Both the position numbers and the translations under genes were made by a program. The notes beneath the pieces were generated by a model. It did not search any database. It saw nothing but the letters and a program-made list of their open reading frames with translations, and was not told the origin of the DNA. DNA of 64,000 bases from Fibrobacteria bacterium (GTDB taxonomy: Bacteria; Fibrobacterota; Fibrobacteria; UBA5070), in the NCBI GenBank assembly GCA_020633825.1, contig JACKCV010000002.1:62001-126000 (forward strand), written 5' to 3'. The stretch's first letter is position 1. The number at the start of each line of letters is the position of its first letter. Positions 54,817 through 63,842 of the stretch are shown in pieces.

Positions 54817-56348
54817 ACCTCCATCTAGCCGTCATCGCCCCGCTGATTGCCGCATTGCTTGCGATGTTCTCCTCGGGGAAGGACGCATCCCAGGCTCTTC
54901 GCAACGCCTTGCTCCTGGCCCTGGCCATCCTCGGGATCAGCGCTCCGTTGCTTTCCGGCGGGATCCAGTCCACCGAACCCCTGACCTGGTTCGTCCTGCC
55001 CGCGGTCGGAACCCGTCTGCGCTGGTTCCTCGCCACCGATGGGCTTTCCTCGTGGTTGGTGGTCCTCTCGGCCCTGCTGGTGCCGGCGGCCCTCGTCTTG
55101 GGACGGCGCATGGCAGGGGACAGGATGCGCGAATTCGCCAGCCTGGTCTTCCTGATGCAGGCCTTCATGGCTGGTGCGGTCCTCGCCGCCGACCTCTTCC
55201 TGTTCTACGGCTTCTTCGAGGCGATGCTGCTGCCGGCCACGCTCCTGATCGCCCTGTTCGGGGGGCGCGACCGGCGCAAGGCGGCCACCCTGTTCGTGGT
55301 CTTCTCCCTGGTCGGATCGGTGCCGTTGTTCGTCTCGATCTGGTGGTTGGCGACCTTGGCTCCCTACCATGTGGCTTCGCTGACGCAGTCGGCGGTCCAA
55401 CTCGAAGGCACCCTGGGTTTCACCGAGCTGCAAGCCTTGCTCGCCCAGGTGTCCCCCGCCGCGCGCGGATGGATCTTCGCATCCTTCGCCTTGGCCTTCC
55501 TCGTGAAGCTCCCCGTGGCGGGGCTCCACGTGTGGCAGGCCGAAGCCTACGCCGAAGGCCCGGCGGCCTCCTCGGCCCTGCTCACCGGGGTGATGGCCAA
55601 GGTGGGGTTGTACGGCTTCCTCCGCATCCTGATCCCGCTGTTCCCGATGGAGGCGGCCCGGTATTCCGGTGCCTTCATGGTCCTCGGTGTGGTGACGGTC
55701 CTGGTGGGTGCCTTCCTCGCCTTGCAGCAGACCGAAATCCGGCGTGTCCTGGCCTTTTCCTCGCTCTCGCATCTGGGACTGGGCATCGCGGCCCTGTTCA
55801 CCTTCCGCGCCGAAGCCCAGGCGGGTGTGGTGCTGCTCATCGTCGCCCACGGTCTTTCGGCGGCGACCTTGTTCCTCCTGGCAGGCGTGGCCGAATCCTG
55901 GATGGATTCCACGCACGTCGACGATTTCGGGGCACTCTCCCGACAGTCTCCCGTGTTCGCGGTCCTGTTCGCCCTGGCGGCGCTGGCTTCGGTCGGACTC
56001 CCGGGAACGGCCGGATTCGTCGCCGAATTCCTGATGCTTCTCGCCTTGTTCAAGGGGGCCTCCATCTGGTTGGTCGCGCTCGCGGGCTCCGCCGTGATCC
56101 TTTCGGTGGCCTACACGCTGCGTCTGGTCCAGAAGCTTCTCTTCGGGAAAGCCGCCCTTGCAGAGCCTGCCCAGCCCCGAGATCTCCATCTGTCGGAAGG
56201 TCTGGTGCTCGCACCTCTCCTGCTGTTGCTGGTGGTGCTTGGCTTCTACCCGGCCCCGGTCCTCTCGGCCGCCCGTTCCGATCTGCTCCAGCGTCTGCCC
56301 CTCGCGCAGGCCGTTTCCGAGGATGCCTCCCATGCTGCCGGTCGCTGA
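54813..56348 (+). CDS. nuoM: NADH-quinone oxidoreductase subunit M
   Basis: A 511-residue antiporter-like subunit. The essential Glu is in FYGFFEAMLLPATLLI near residue 135 and a Lys in FLVKLPVAGLHVW near 232. The usual WLPDAH is here WQAEAYAEGPAASSALLTGVMAK, a divergent version. RRVLAFSSLSHLGLG near 311 is standard. GTG start within the nuoL stop. It overlaps nuoN by 17 bases. Confidence 0.95.
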   Translation: MNLHLAVIAPLIAALLAMFSSGKDASQALRNALLLALAILGISAPLLSGGIQSTEPLTWFVLPAVGTRLRWFLATDGLSSWLVVLSALLVPAALVLGRRMAGDRMREFASLVFLMQAFMAGAVLAADLFLFYGFFEAMLLPATLLIALFGGRDRRKAATLFVVFSLVGSVPLFVSIWWLATLAPYHVASLTQSAVQLEGTLGFTELQALLAQVSPAARGWIFASFALAFLVKLPVAGLHVWQAEAYAEGPAASSALLTGVMAKVGLYGFLRILIPLFPMEAARYSGAFMVLGVVTVLVGAFLALQQTEIRRVLAFSSLSHLGLGIAALFTFRAEAQAGVVLLIVAHGLSAATLFLLAGVAESWMDSTHVDDFGALSRQSPVFAVLFALAALASVGLPGTAGFVAEFLMLLALFKGASIWLVALAGSAVILSVAYTLRLVQKLLFGKAALAEPAQPRDLHLSEGLVLAPLLLLLVVLGFYPAPVLSAARSDLLQRLPLAQAVSEDASHAAGR

Positions 56349-57864
56349 CCTCTTTCCCTTCCTGACGCCGATCGTGGTCCTCATCCTGGGGGCCCTGGCC
56401 TGCTTGGTCGCCGAACCGCTCCTGCGGGACAGCTCCAAGCACACGGTCCTGCCCTGGATGGCGCTGTCGACGATCGTCCTTGCGGGAATCGCCCTGCGGT
56501 TCACGAATCCGGGACATCTGCACGGCTTGTTCGCCACCGACTTCACCCGGTCGGCTCTGGCCGCCGTCCTGCTGGTCGTCGCCGCCCTCGGCGTCGCCGG
56601 TCTCCAACAGAATCTGTCCGAAGACCGCTTCGCCGGTGGCGAAGCCTACGCGTTGATGCTCCTGGCCACCATCGGGGCGATCGGCATGGTGTTCTCGGTC
56701 AACACGATCTCCCTGTTCGTCTCCATGGAATTGGCGAGCCTCGCGATCTATCCCCTGGTGGGTCTCCGACGCGACTCCGTCGTCTCCTCCGAAGGACTGC
56801 TCAAGTACTTCGTCATGGGCGCGGTCTTCTCCGCCCTCTTCCTGTACGGGGCTTCCCTGATGTACGGTGCCACCGGCACCACTTCCATGGTCGGACCGGT
56901 GTTCCCGGGACGCGAGAACGTCCATCTCCTCGGATTCGCACTGGTCGCGGTGGGGCTGCTGTTCAAGACCGGCACCGCGCCGTTCCACACCTGGAGCCCC
57001 GATGCCTATACCGCCGCACCCTCCTCCGTGACCGGTTTCATGGCCGGTGCGGTCAAGGTGGGAGCTTTCGCCGCCCTGGGCGCGGTCTGGATCAACTTCC
57101 TCGCATCCCAGAGCGGGCGGGTGCCCATGGCTCCCCTCGATCTTTCCATCTACATCCCACCCGAAGTCCTCACCTGGGTCCAGCCGGAAGTGGCCGCCCG
57201 ATTCCAGATCGTGGGCAAGGCGCTGGCGATCCTGGCCTTGCTTTCCATCGTGCTGGGAAGCTTGTCCCTGCTCGGGCAGAGGTCCTTGCGGCGCCTCACC
57301 GCCTTCTCGGGCGTGACCAACGCCGGATTCCTCGTTCTCGCCCTTCTGCTTCCCTCCTTCTTCCAAGGTCATGTCCAATTGGGTGCGCTCTGGTACTACC
57401 TGGCGGTGTACGCGCTTTCCGCGGCCGGGGCCATGGTCGCCCTTTCCGCACTGACCGGTCCCGGCGACGAAGGGGACCATCTCTCCAGCCTGACCGGTGC
57501 CGCGCGTCGGCGTCCTCTGGCGGGCCTCGCTCTCACCGTCTTCCTGGCTTCGCTGGCCGGACTTCCGCCCGCCGCCGGATTCATCGCGAAATTCCAGATT
57601 TTGTCCGGTTTGACCCTGTGGTCGTTGAACCTCGCCCAGATGACCATCAATGCTCGTCTGATCTGGATTCCCGCCATCGCCATGATCTTCGCCTTGGTGG
57701 CCGCCGCCGGCTACCTCCGCGTGCTGGTCGTCCTGTGGTCGGCTGGATCCGCTTCCGGCGAAGGCGGTTCGTCCCCGAAATTGTTGCTGTCCTGGGTCGT
57801 CACCCTGGTCGCATTGGGGGTCCTGGCCCTGTCGGTCGGACCACAAATCCTTTTCCATCCCTGA
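56332..57864 (+). CDS. nuoN: NADH-quinone oxidoreductase subunit N
   Basis: A 510-residue antiporter-like subunit. Motifs: VSMELASLAIYPLVGLRR near residue 127, FKTGTAPFHTWSPDAYTAAP near 212 with the Lys, GFMAGAVKVGAFAAL near 236 and RRLTAFSGVTNAGFLV near 319. The ATG at 56332 is preferred over that at 56323 because GAGG lies at proper distance. It is the last complex I gene of the run. Confidence 0.96.
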   Translation: MLPVADLFPFLTPIVVLILGALACLVAEPLLRDSSKHTVLPWMALSTIVLAGIALRFTNPGHLHGLFATDFTRSALAAVLLVVAALGVAGLQQNLSEDRFAGGEAYALMLLATIGAIGMVFSVNTISLFVSMELASLAIYPLVGLRRDSVVSSEGLLKYFVMGAVFSALFLYGASLMYGATGTTSMVGPVFPGRENVHLLGFALVAVGLLFKTGTAPFHTWSPDAYTAAPSSVTGFMAGAVKVGAFAALGAVWINFLASQSGRVPMAPLDLSIYIPPEVLTWVQPEVAARFQIVGKALAILALLSIVLGSLSLLGQRSLRRLTAFSGVTNAGFLVLALLLPSFFQGHVQLGALWYYLAVYALSAAGAMVALSALTGPGDEGDHLSSLTGAARRRPLAGLALTVFLASLAGLPPAAGFIAKFQILSGLTLWSLNLAQMTINARLIWIPAIAMIFALVAAAGYLRVLVVLWSAGSASGEGGSSPKLLLSWVVTLVALGVLALSVGPQILFHP

Positions 57865-57868
57865 TTCC

Positions 57869-58738
57869 GTGCGCTTCGGGGGCTGGCTAGGCCTCCCGGC
57901 CATTTTCCTGTTCGGGGGATGCGCCGGGTCCGTCGGCTTCGAACGAACGCGGGGAGAGATGCTCCCGGGACCCGGGGCGGTTCTTCCCTTGGTCCAATGC
58001 ACCGAAAAAGGGAGTGTCTGCGGATTCGGCCACGTGGATTGGAATCGTCCGGATTCGCTGGTGCTCTTCTCCCCGGCCACCACGCGGACCCTGTCCGAAA
58101 GCGAGCTGTGGAGGATTCCTTCCTGGCAGTGGGGGGGCGGGTTGAGTTGGCTTCCCTGGACCGGAGTGGTCATCCATCCCGAGGGGGAATTCGGCATGAA
58201 TCCTTCCGGTCCGGTCTGGTCGGCCTCGCTGGGGGTGTCCGGAATCGCGAAGGCCGACCCCTGGCGCTGGAGTCTCGGCACTCGACTTGGTTGGATTTCC
58301 TCCCACGCCTCCTCGATCCTTCGACGCACTCGATGGATCCGGGAATCCGATTCCCTGGTGGTCGGCGATTCCTGGACGGGGACCTGGAACGCTCCGGTGC
58401 CCTGGATCCAGGGACGCGGCATGCTGGAGGTCGCGGTCGCTCGATCGTCCTGGACTCCGTGGACGGAAATCCGCTACACCTTGCAGGGGCATCGGGTCGT
58501 GGCGGGGCAGGAAGATGCCTGGCCGGCCGTGCGTGCCCTGCAAGTCCTCCAGTGGAGCGCCGGATTCCATCGATCCATCGGGGAGAGGTGGATCGCCACC
58601 GGCGGAATTCGCCAGAACGTCGTCTTTCCCACATGGAAAGGCGAACACGCTTCCAGCACCGCGTTCCTCCTTCAAGTGCAGTGGAGGATGCGGCAGGCCG
58701 CACCGCGCCTTGTCGAAGGCCCGGGCGAAGGATCCTGA
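57869..58738 (+). CDS. Lipoprotein of unknown function
   Basis: A 289-residue lipoprotein (signal peptide, lipobox FLFGGC, Cys at residue 18; GTG start). The mature part is rich in Trp, Gly and short strands (WQWGGGLSWLPWTGVV, GIAKADPWRWSLGTRLGW, VQWRMRQA) and looks like a beta structure of the outer membrane. No family is recognised. It follows nuoN by four bases and is probably read through from the nuo operon, though no link to complex I is apparent. Confidence 0.72.
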   Translation: MRFGGWLGLPAIFLFGGCAGSVGFERTRGEMLPGPGAVLPLVQCTEKGSVCGFGHVDWNRPDSLVLFSPATTRTLSESELWRIPSWQWGGGLSWLPWTGVVIHPEGEFGMNPSGPVWSASLGVSGIAKADPWRWSLGTRLGWISSHASSILRRTRWIRESDSLVVGDSWTGTWNAPVPWIQGRGMLEVAVARSSWTPWTEIRYTLQGHRVVAGQEDAWPAVRALQVLQWSAGFHRSIGERWIATGGIRQNVVFPTWKGEHASSTAFLLQVQWRMRQAAPRLVEGPGEGS

Positions 58739-58762
58739 AACACCCCCGCGGAACTCAGGGAA

Positions 58763-59125
58763 TCAGGTCGCGTCCTTCAGGGTCAGGTCGGGGAATTCCG
58801 CTTTCAGCATGGCCGGAATCGACTTCATGCTCAAGGAAGTGGCCAGGACGGTGATGCCCATCTCGGTGGCCTTCTTCAGCTCGGAACCCTTCGGTTTTTG
58901 TCCGTTGGTGTAGAGGATGGCGACGACATCGGCCTCTCCGCACACGCGTAGGACTTCCGGGGAGTCGATGTTCGTGACCAGGAGGACATTGAAAATGTCG
59001 AGCTCGATCAGATCGGCGAATTCGGATCCGATGTAGGCCGATTCAAGGACGGGAAGATCATCATCGGACCCTACAAGGAGCGTTGCACTCAATGGGCCCG
59101 TCAGGTGCGGGAGTTCCAACTGCAT
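58763..59125 (-). CDS. DRTGG-domain protein
   Basis: From ATG 59125 this is a 120-residue protein fitting a DRTGG domain: VLESAYIGSEFADLIE near residue 26, FNVLLVTNIDSPEVLRVCG near 45, VAILYTNGQKPKGSELKKA near 67 and TVLATSLSMKSIPAML near 92. The frame stays open to 59251 but that part has no family likeness and would overlap the divergent STAS gene. DRTGG proteins are often near anti-sigma or sensor genes; here an STAS gene is next door. Ligand binding (perhaps a nucleotide) is inferred. Confidence 0.75.
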   Translation of the reverse strand: MQLELPHLTGPLSATLLVGSDDDLPVLESAYIGSEFADLIELDIFNVLLVTNIDSPEVLRVCGEADVVAILYTNGQKPKGSELKKATEMGITVLATSLSMKSIPAMLKAEFPDLTLKDAT

Positions 59126-59205
59126 TTCCAAACGATAGATGGAAATGGGCCGATTGGCAATCGCCAGTTCACGCAGGCCGACCCTTGGAAGGAGGGCGTA
59201 CAGCA

Positions 59206-59232
59206 GTGAAATTGATGGAATGGCTACTCTAA
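59206..59232 (+). CDS. Possible 8-codon upstream reading frame before the STAS gene
   Basis: GTG at 59206 opens VKLMEWLL and stops at 59230-59232. A strong ribosome site (GGAAGGAGGG, 59187-59196) lies at good distance from this GTG but 23 bases from the STAS ATG at 59220, which it overlaps out of frame. It could couple or limit STAS translation. No protein function is suggested. Confidence 0.3.
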   Translation: MKLMEWLL

Positions 59233-59555
59233 CGTTGATCAACCGGGGCAATTGGATCGTCGTGCGCGTCGTCGGCGAAATCCAAACCTTCGCCGACGCG
59301 GCCTCCTTGAAGGCTGTCCTGTTCGAGCGGATCAGTCGTGGGGAGTCGCGGATCGCCGTCGACCTGTCCGGGGTCGACTACATCGGATCGAGCGGCATCG
59401 GGGTGTTCGCGCAGGCGCAGCAGGAATTGTCCCGCGTCGGGAGTTCGCTGGTGCTCGTGCGCGCTCGCAACGAAGTCCGCCACCTCATGGAGATCGTCAA
59501 CCTCGACCGCCTGGTGGTGTTCGCCGATACCGAAGCGGAGCTGGATCGTCTCTGA
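59220..59555 (+). CDS. STAS-domain protein
   Basis: A 111-residue single STAS domain. The phosphorylation loop is VDLSGVDYIGSSGIGVFAQ near residue 46 with the conserved Ser. It is a second anti-sigma-antagonist type protein in the window and differs from the one at 16557. No phosphatase or kinase lies next to it; the DRTGG gene is divergent and the adenylate cyclase is convergent. The best ribosome site lies too far upstream for this ATG, which makes its translation unusual. Confidence 0.85.
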   Translation: MATLTLINRGNWIVVRVVGEIQTFADAASLKAVLFERISRGESRIAVDLSGVDYIGSSGIGVFAQAQQELSRVGSSLVLVRARNEVRHLMEIVNLDRLVVFADTEAELDRL

Positions 59556-59560
59556 TTCCG

Positions 59561-59574
59561 GCTCCCTCGGGAGC
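59561..59574. terminator. Short hairpin between convergent genes
   Basis: GCTCC-CTCG-GGAGC forms a five-base stem with a CTCG loop in the 22-base gap between the STAS and cyclase genes. There is no T-run. Confidence 0.3.
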
Positions 59575-59577
59575 GGT

Positions 59578-61629
59578 TCACTTGTGATCCAGGGTCACGC
59601 TGCCATCCCAGGAGGGAGGTGGCGGTCGATCCACCATGCCGGCCAGCCGCAGTGCCAGGATGTTCGTGGGACCGTCCTCGGGGACGCGTTCGAGGATCTC
59701 CTGGGCGAGCGCCAGGGCTGGGCGGAATTCGCAGGCATCCCACCGTGCCCGCAACTGCTCCCAAAGCGAGATCACCTCGTCGGACAGGCGAGCCGTTCCC
59801 GGCTCCCCTTCCACATGGAGGAGTTCCCAGACTTCGACCGCGGTCGATTTCCCGACCACGCGGATGCGGTCGAGCATCCGGGCACGGACGGCGGTGCCGG
59901 CCTTCCGTCGGGTCGTTCCGTCGAGGAGGATCCGCGTGCCGTAGACCTTGTTCACCCCCTCGAGGCGTGACCCGAGGTTGACGCAGTCGCCCAGCGCCGT
60001 GTAGTCGAAGAGTTGCCGGCTCCCCATGTTGCCGTAGATGGCGTCGCCCGTGGAAACGCCCACCCTCATGTGCAGTCCCGGGAGCCCTTGCCGGCTCCAG
60101 AGCGCGCGCAACCGGGCCAATTCCTCCTGCATCCGCCAAGCCGCCCGGCAGGCGCGCAGTTCCTTGTCGGGCAAAGGAAGGGGAATCCCGAATTCCGCCA
60201 TGATGGCATCGCCCATGTACTTGTCCAGGGTGCCGAGTTGCTCGAGGATCTGGCTGGAGAGCGCGGTGAAGCAGTCGCCGATCTGGGGCACGAATTGTTC
60301 GGGAGGCAGCTGTTCCGAGAGCCGGGTGAATCCCTCGAAATCCGAGAACAGGAGGGTGATCTCTCCCCGCTGGCCTCCCAGATGGACACGGGTGGGATCC
60401 TCGATCATGAGTTTGACCACCTCGGGGGAGACGTACTTCCCGAAGGTGCGGGTGACTTCGCGCTTGCGGGCGAGCTCCCCGACGTACCGCTCCAGCGCCG
60501 AGAACAGCAGGCAGAAGAAGGAGCCCAGCACGCCTTGGGTCATGGAGGCGGCCCACCCTCCCCAGGTGGCCATGCCCGCGACCGCGAGGCTCCAGGTTCC
60601 CCCCATCAGCAGCCCGGGAAGGGGAAGGATCCACCAGCTTTCGATCTGCCGACTCCAGGCCAGGGCCGCCCCGCCCATCACCAGGAGGGTGATCCACACG
60701 ATCCAGGGAGGAAGGTCCTGCAGGCTGACGCGGAGCAGCCAGGTCCCCATGGCGTGGGCGTGCAGTTCGACACCGGGAAAATTCCTGGAGTCGATTCCCG
60801 GGACCTGGATGAGATCCTGGTTGAGCATCGCGCTGGAGCCCACCAGCACGACGCGCCCCCGGAACGCGCCGCGTTTCACCAGGGAATCGGCGAGATTGAG
60901 CGGTTCGTCCCACTCCTGTTCGGAAGGGGTCTGGAAACTGGAATCGTCGACGGCCATCAGCAGGCTGTGCGTGGGAAAGGTGCGCGGACCACCGAAGAAG
61001 CGCACGCGGAACCCGGAGGGGGAATTCCACGGGGAGTGCTCCAGGAATTGGCTCGAATCCGCCAGGCCGATGTCCACCAACGCGCGCGTGGCCAGGGCCA
61101 GGCGGGGGCGGCCCTCGAGGTCGCTCCACCAGGAGCGGTACCGGCGGACGATGCCGTCGGCGTCGCTCTTGCTCTGCACCACTCCCCAGGGACGCAAGGG
61201 TGCCTGGAATTCGGGGAGTGGACTGATCGTGGCGCGCGAATCCACGGTGGTCATGCGGGCACCCGCCTGGCCGACCTCGATGGAAGGAATTTGTCCTGCA
61301 AGCGTGGTGTTCGGGTGCCGGGCCAGGCTGGCCGCGAACACCGAATCCTCCCCCGGGTAGAGCGGGGAGCCATCGTCCGAACGGCGTCGCGTGTCGAAGA
61401 CGAAGTCGAACACGACCCACCGGGCCCCGCCGCGCTCCAGGACGTCCAGGAGCTTCGCGAACACGGCCCGCGAAAAGGGGTATCCCAGGGCCTGGCTGGT
61501 GGCGTCGTCCACGTCGACGATGGTCACCGGGACCCGAGCCGGATCGGGGGATGCCCACTGCTGCGCGGTGTCGAGGAATCTCTCGTCGATGGTTTGAAGG
61601 CCGGCGACCACCCATACGAGGAAGGTCAC
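59578..61629 (-). CDS. CHASE2-domain class III adenylate cyclase
   Basis: A 683-residue protein from GTG 61629. A CHASE2 sensor (about 15-310) is followed by three or four membrane helices (~315-395) and a class III cyclase domain: metal Asp in FSDFEGFTRLSEQL, adenine Lys and second metal Asp in LDKYMGDAIM, and DYTALGDCVNLGSRLEG with the adenine Asp, Asn and Arg. All catalytic residues for cAMP synthesis are there. The first membrane helix is incomplete from this GTG; a CTG at 61680, overlapping the previous stop (CTGA), would restore it. The upstream gene encodes an outer-membrane protein. Confidence 0.92.
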   Translation of the reverse strand: MTFLVWVVAGLQTIDERFLDTAQQWASPDPARVPVTIVDVDDATSQALGYPFSRAVFAKLLDVLERGGARWVVFDFVFDTRRRSDDGSPLYPGEDSVFAASLARHPNTTLAGQIPSIEVGQAGARMTTVDSRATISPLPEFQAPLRPWGVVQSKSDADGIVRRYRSWWSDLEGRPRLALATRALVDIGLADSSQFLEHSPWNSPSGFRVRFFGGPRTFPTHSLLMAVDDSSFQTPSEQEWDEPLNLADSLVKRGAFRGRVVLVGSSAMLNQDLIQVPGIDSRNFPGVELHAHAMGTWLLRVSLQDLPPWIVWITLLVMGGAALAWSRQIESWWILPLPGLLMGGTWSLAVAGMATWGGWAASMTQGVLGSFFCLLFSALERYVGELARKREVTRTFGKYVSPEVVKLMIEDPTRVHLGGQRGEITLLFSDFEGFTRLSEQLPPEQFVPQIGDCFTALSSQILEQLGTLDKYMGDAIMAEFGIPLPLPDKELRACRAAWRMQEELARLRALWSRQGLPGLHMRVGVSTGDAIYGNMGSRQLFDYTALGDCVNLGSRLEGVNKVYGTRILLDGTTRRKAGTAVRARMLDRIRVVGKSTAVEVWELLHVEGEPGTARLSDEVISLWEQLRARWDACEFRPALALAQEILERVPEDGPTNILALRLAGMVDRPPPPSWDGSVTLDHK

Positions 61630-61676
61630 CAGGAGCAGAGCCAGGGGAGCGGTGAGGCTCCAAGCCTGGTCCTGTT

Positions 61677-63842
61677 TCAGAAGAACGCCTCCCAGCCGAG
61701 GTCGAGACGCAGGTCGCCTCTACCCTCGATCGGTTGGACGAACCTCTGGGAGAGCCGCAGCGACTGGTCCCCCGCGAAGCTCCATCTCGAGCGGAAGGAT
61801 TCCGTCCACCGGGAGATCCCGTCGGCCACGGCCTCCCCGGCTTGCCGTTCCAGGCTCGCGTCCAACGCCAGCTCCAGATCTCGCCCGAAAGGCCATACGC
61901 TGGCTCCGACGGAACCGACCAGGCTTTCCAGGGTGCTCTCCGACGAGCGCGAATACGCGGAGGCGGCGGAATGGTCGACCAGGAATTGCGAACCGCATCG
62001 AAGCTCCACGGGGGCGGGAAGCTTCCAGCGGACCGTCCCGTTCCAGGAGTCCTGCCCGACCGAAGCCGCGGGAGATGCGTCCTTCTCCAGCCGCGACTCG
62101 CTCAGGGAATGGCCGTACCCCACGCTGGTGGTGGCGGAATGCTCGCCGAAGCGGAACGTGCGGAATAGGCCGCCTCCCGCGTTCCAAGTCTCGAGATTGG
62201 GCCCTGCGGGATCTTCCGTGGCGTCGGTCCCCCCCTCGAGGTACACCCCGGGGTGCGCTTGTCCTTGGGCCAGTTGCGCGGAGGCGGAGATGCGGGTCCG
62301 CGAGGCGTCGGAGGCTCCCGGGCGCGGCACGGCGTACCATCCGGCGGAGGAGGACAGGAAGACGCGGTCGTGCGCCCAGGAGGAGAGATGGGAGAATTCC
62401 GCGCCGGACTGGTTGGCCAGAGGCGAGCTGCGCAGGAAGGACTCCCAGGCGGTCCCGGCGTGCACCCAGCGAAGTTCGTTGGTCATGCGGTCGGTTCCCG
62501 AGAAGGGTTGGGTCCAACGGAGACCCGCACGGGCCGCGGAGTTGTCCAGGACGAAGGAAGAGACCTCGGAGGCCCCGACCTGGTCGGCCATCAGCCGCGG
62601 CAGACCGCGGGTGGACGAATTCAAGGTGACGACCGGAGAGGTCGCATCGAAGACGTCCAGGCCCACGGCGCCTCCGTTGGTGGAGGAGGGCGTCCCCAGC
62701 CGGATGTTTTCCGTCACCAGGGTGGTGGCCCAGTTCCCGAACCATTCGATGCGACGCTTCCAGAGCCAGATCTGGAGGTCGGTTCCCACACCGAGGTTCT
62801 CGCGGGGAGGAGCGGAGCGGAGAGCGTCGAAACCACCCATCGAGAGGCTGGTGGTGTCGTCGATGGCATGCACGAACGTCAGCCCCCACAGGACGCGTTC
62901 CCCGCCTCCGAGACCGATATGGCCGGCTTGCACGAATCGGTCGAAGGTGGATCCGACGGTGTCCGATGCACCCGAGTGGAGGGATTCCACCCGCAGGTCG
63001 GTGGCACGGCGCGACCATCCCAGCAGGTAGCGGACGCGACCCCAGGATTCCCCGTCGCGGGTGGCGGAAAGCCCGGCCCCGAAACCCCGGACCCGGGTTC
63101 CGTCCATGAGCAACGGGCTCCAGGACGGATTCTGGTCCCCGACGTGCAGATCGACCCAAGGTCCCCAGTACGCGTCGAGGGAGGCTCTGTGGAGGGGTTG
63201 GCCCAGGCCCGGTGCGTCACCGAGATCGGCGGTTCCGCGGGCGCGCAACTGGAGCGCACCTCGCTGCCAGTTCCAGATCGAGGTCACCGACGCGTCGGCC
63301 TGCCGATCGAGGATGATGCGCCGCTCTCCGAGGCGGCCGTCCGGGTCCAGGGTACGCCAGGATTCGGCGGAACCTTCCGAGGCCCCTTGGCGCCAGCCGG
63401 CATTGCCGGAGAGATACAGACTTTGGACGGTTCGGGCGACGGGAGGCGGCAGGCCGGGATCCCGGACCTCGGCCGGCGCGACCAGGCCGGGCATCAGGGT
63501 GGAGGCGAGGGTCGGCGGAAGGGGGGTGGTCGAAAAGACGATCGAATCGAGGGGGTGGGCCGTCCCGAAGGCGTCCAGGACCTCCAGGGCGAGGCTCCAA
63601 CGTCCGGTCGGGAGGACGGGGAAGGTGGCGCTGTACAAGCCATCCTCGAGGGGCGTCGCCAGGACCTTCAAGGGGATGGGGCCCCCCAGGCGGAACTGCA
63701 GCTGGGCGTCGGATCGGGGAATGCGCACCAGGATCGCCACCGACGAATCCTGGATCGCCTCCCCGGGCAGCGGAAGGATGAACTCGGCCGCCTGGGAAGG
63801 TGAAGTGGATAGCAGCAGCGCTATCAGTCCCCCAAACATCAT
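61677..63842 (-). CDS. Large outer-membrane beta-barrel protein with Ig-like N-terminus
   Basis: A 721-residue protein with a signal peptide (MMFGGLIALLLSTSPSQAA/E). Residues ~20-110 form an Ig-like region (VAILVRIPRSDAQLQF, GLYSATFPVLPTGRWSLAL). The remainder is a long series of alternating strands with Trp/Tyr/Phe (VRYLLGWSRRATDLRVE, WNAGGGLFRTFRFGEH) and ends DLRLDLGWEAFF, a terminal Phe strand as in outer-membrane barrels. No family is recognised. Its ATG overlaps the upstream stop (ATGA) and its stop meets the cyclase gene, so surface protein and cAMP enzyme share an operon. Confidence 0.78.
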   Translation of the reverse strand: MMFGGLIALLLSTSPSQAAEFILPLPGEAIQDSSVAILVRIPRSDAQLQFRLGGPIPLKVLATPLEDGLYSATFPVLPTGRWSLALEVLDAFGTAHPLDSIVFSTTPLPPTLASTLMPGLVAPAEVRDPGLPPPVARTVQSLYLSGNAGWRQGASEGSAESWRTLDPDGRLGERRIILDRQADASVTSIWNWQRGALQLRARGTADLGDAPGLGQPLHRASLDAYWGPWVDLHVGDQNPSWSPLLMDGTRVRGFGAGLSATRDGESWGRVRYLLGWSRRATDLRVESLHSGASDTVGSTFDRFVQAGHIGLGGGERVLWGLTFVHAIDDTTSLSMGGFDALRSAPPRENLGVGTDLQIWLWKRRIEWFGNWATTLVTENIRLGTPSSTNGGAVGLDVFDATSPVVTLNSSTRGLPRLMADQVGASEVSSFVLDNSAARAGLRWTQPFSGTDRMTNELRWVHAGTAWESFLRSSPLANQSGAEFSHLSSWAHDRVFLSSSAGWYAVPRPGASDASRTRISASAQLAQGQAHPGVYLEGGTDATEDPAGPNLETWNAGGGLFRTFRFGEHSATTSVGYGHSLSESRLEKDASPAASVGQDSWNGTVRWKLPAPVELRCGSQFLVDHSAASAYSRSSESTLESLVGSVGASVWPFGRDLELALDASLERQAGEAVADGISRWTESFRSRWSFAGDQSLRLSQRFVQPIEGRGDLRLDLGWEAFF

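Noticed and set aside
59126..59251. N-terminal extension of the DRTGG protein
   Set aside because: No family likeness and it overlaps the divergent STAS start; the domain begins at ATG 59125.
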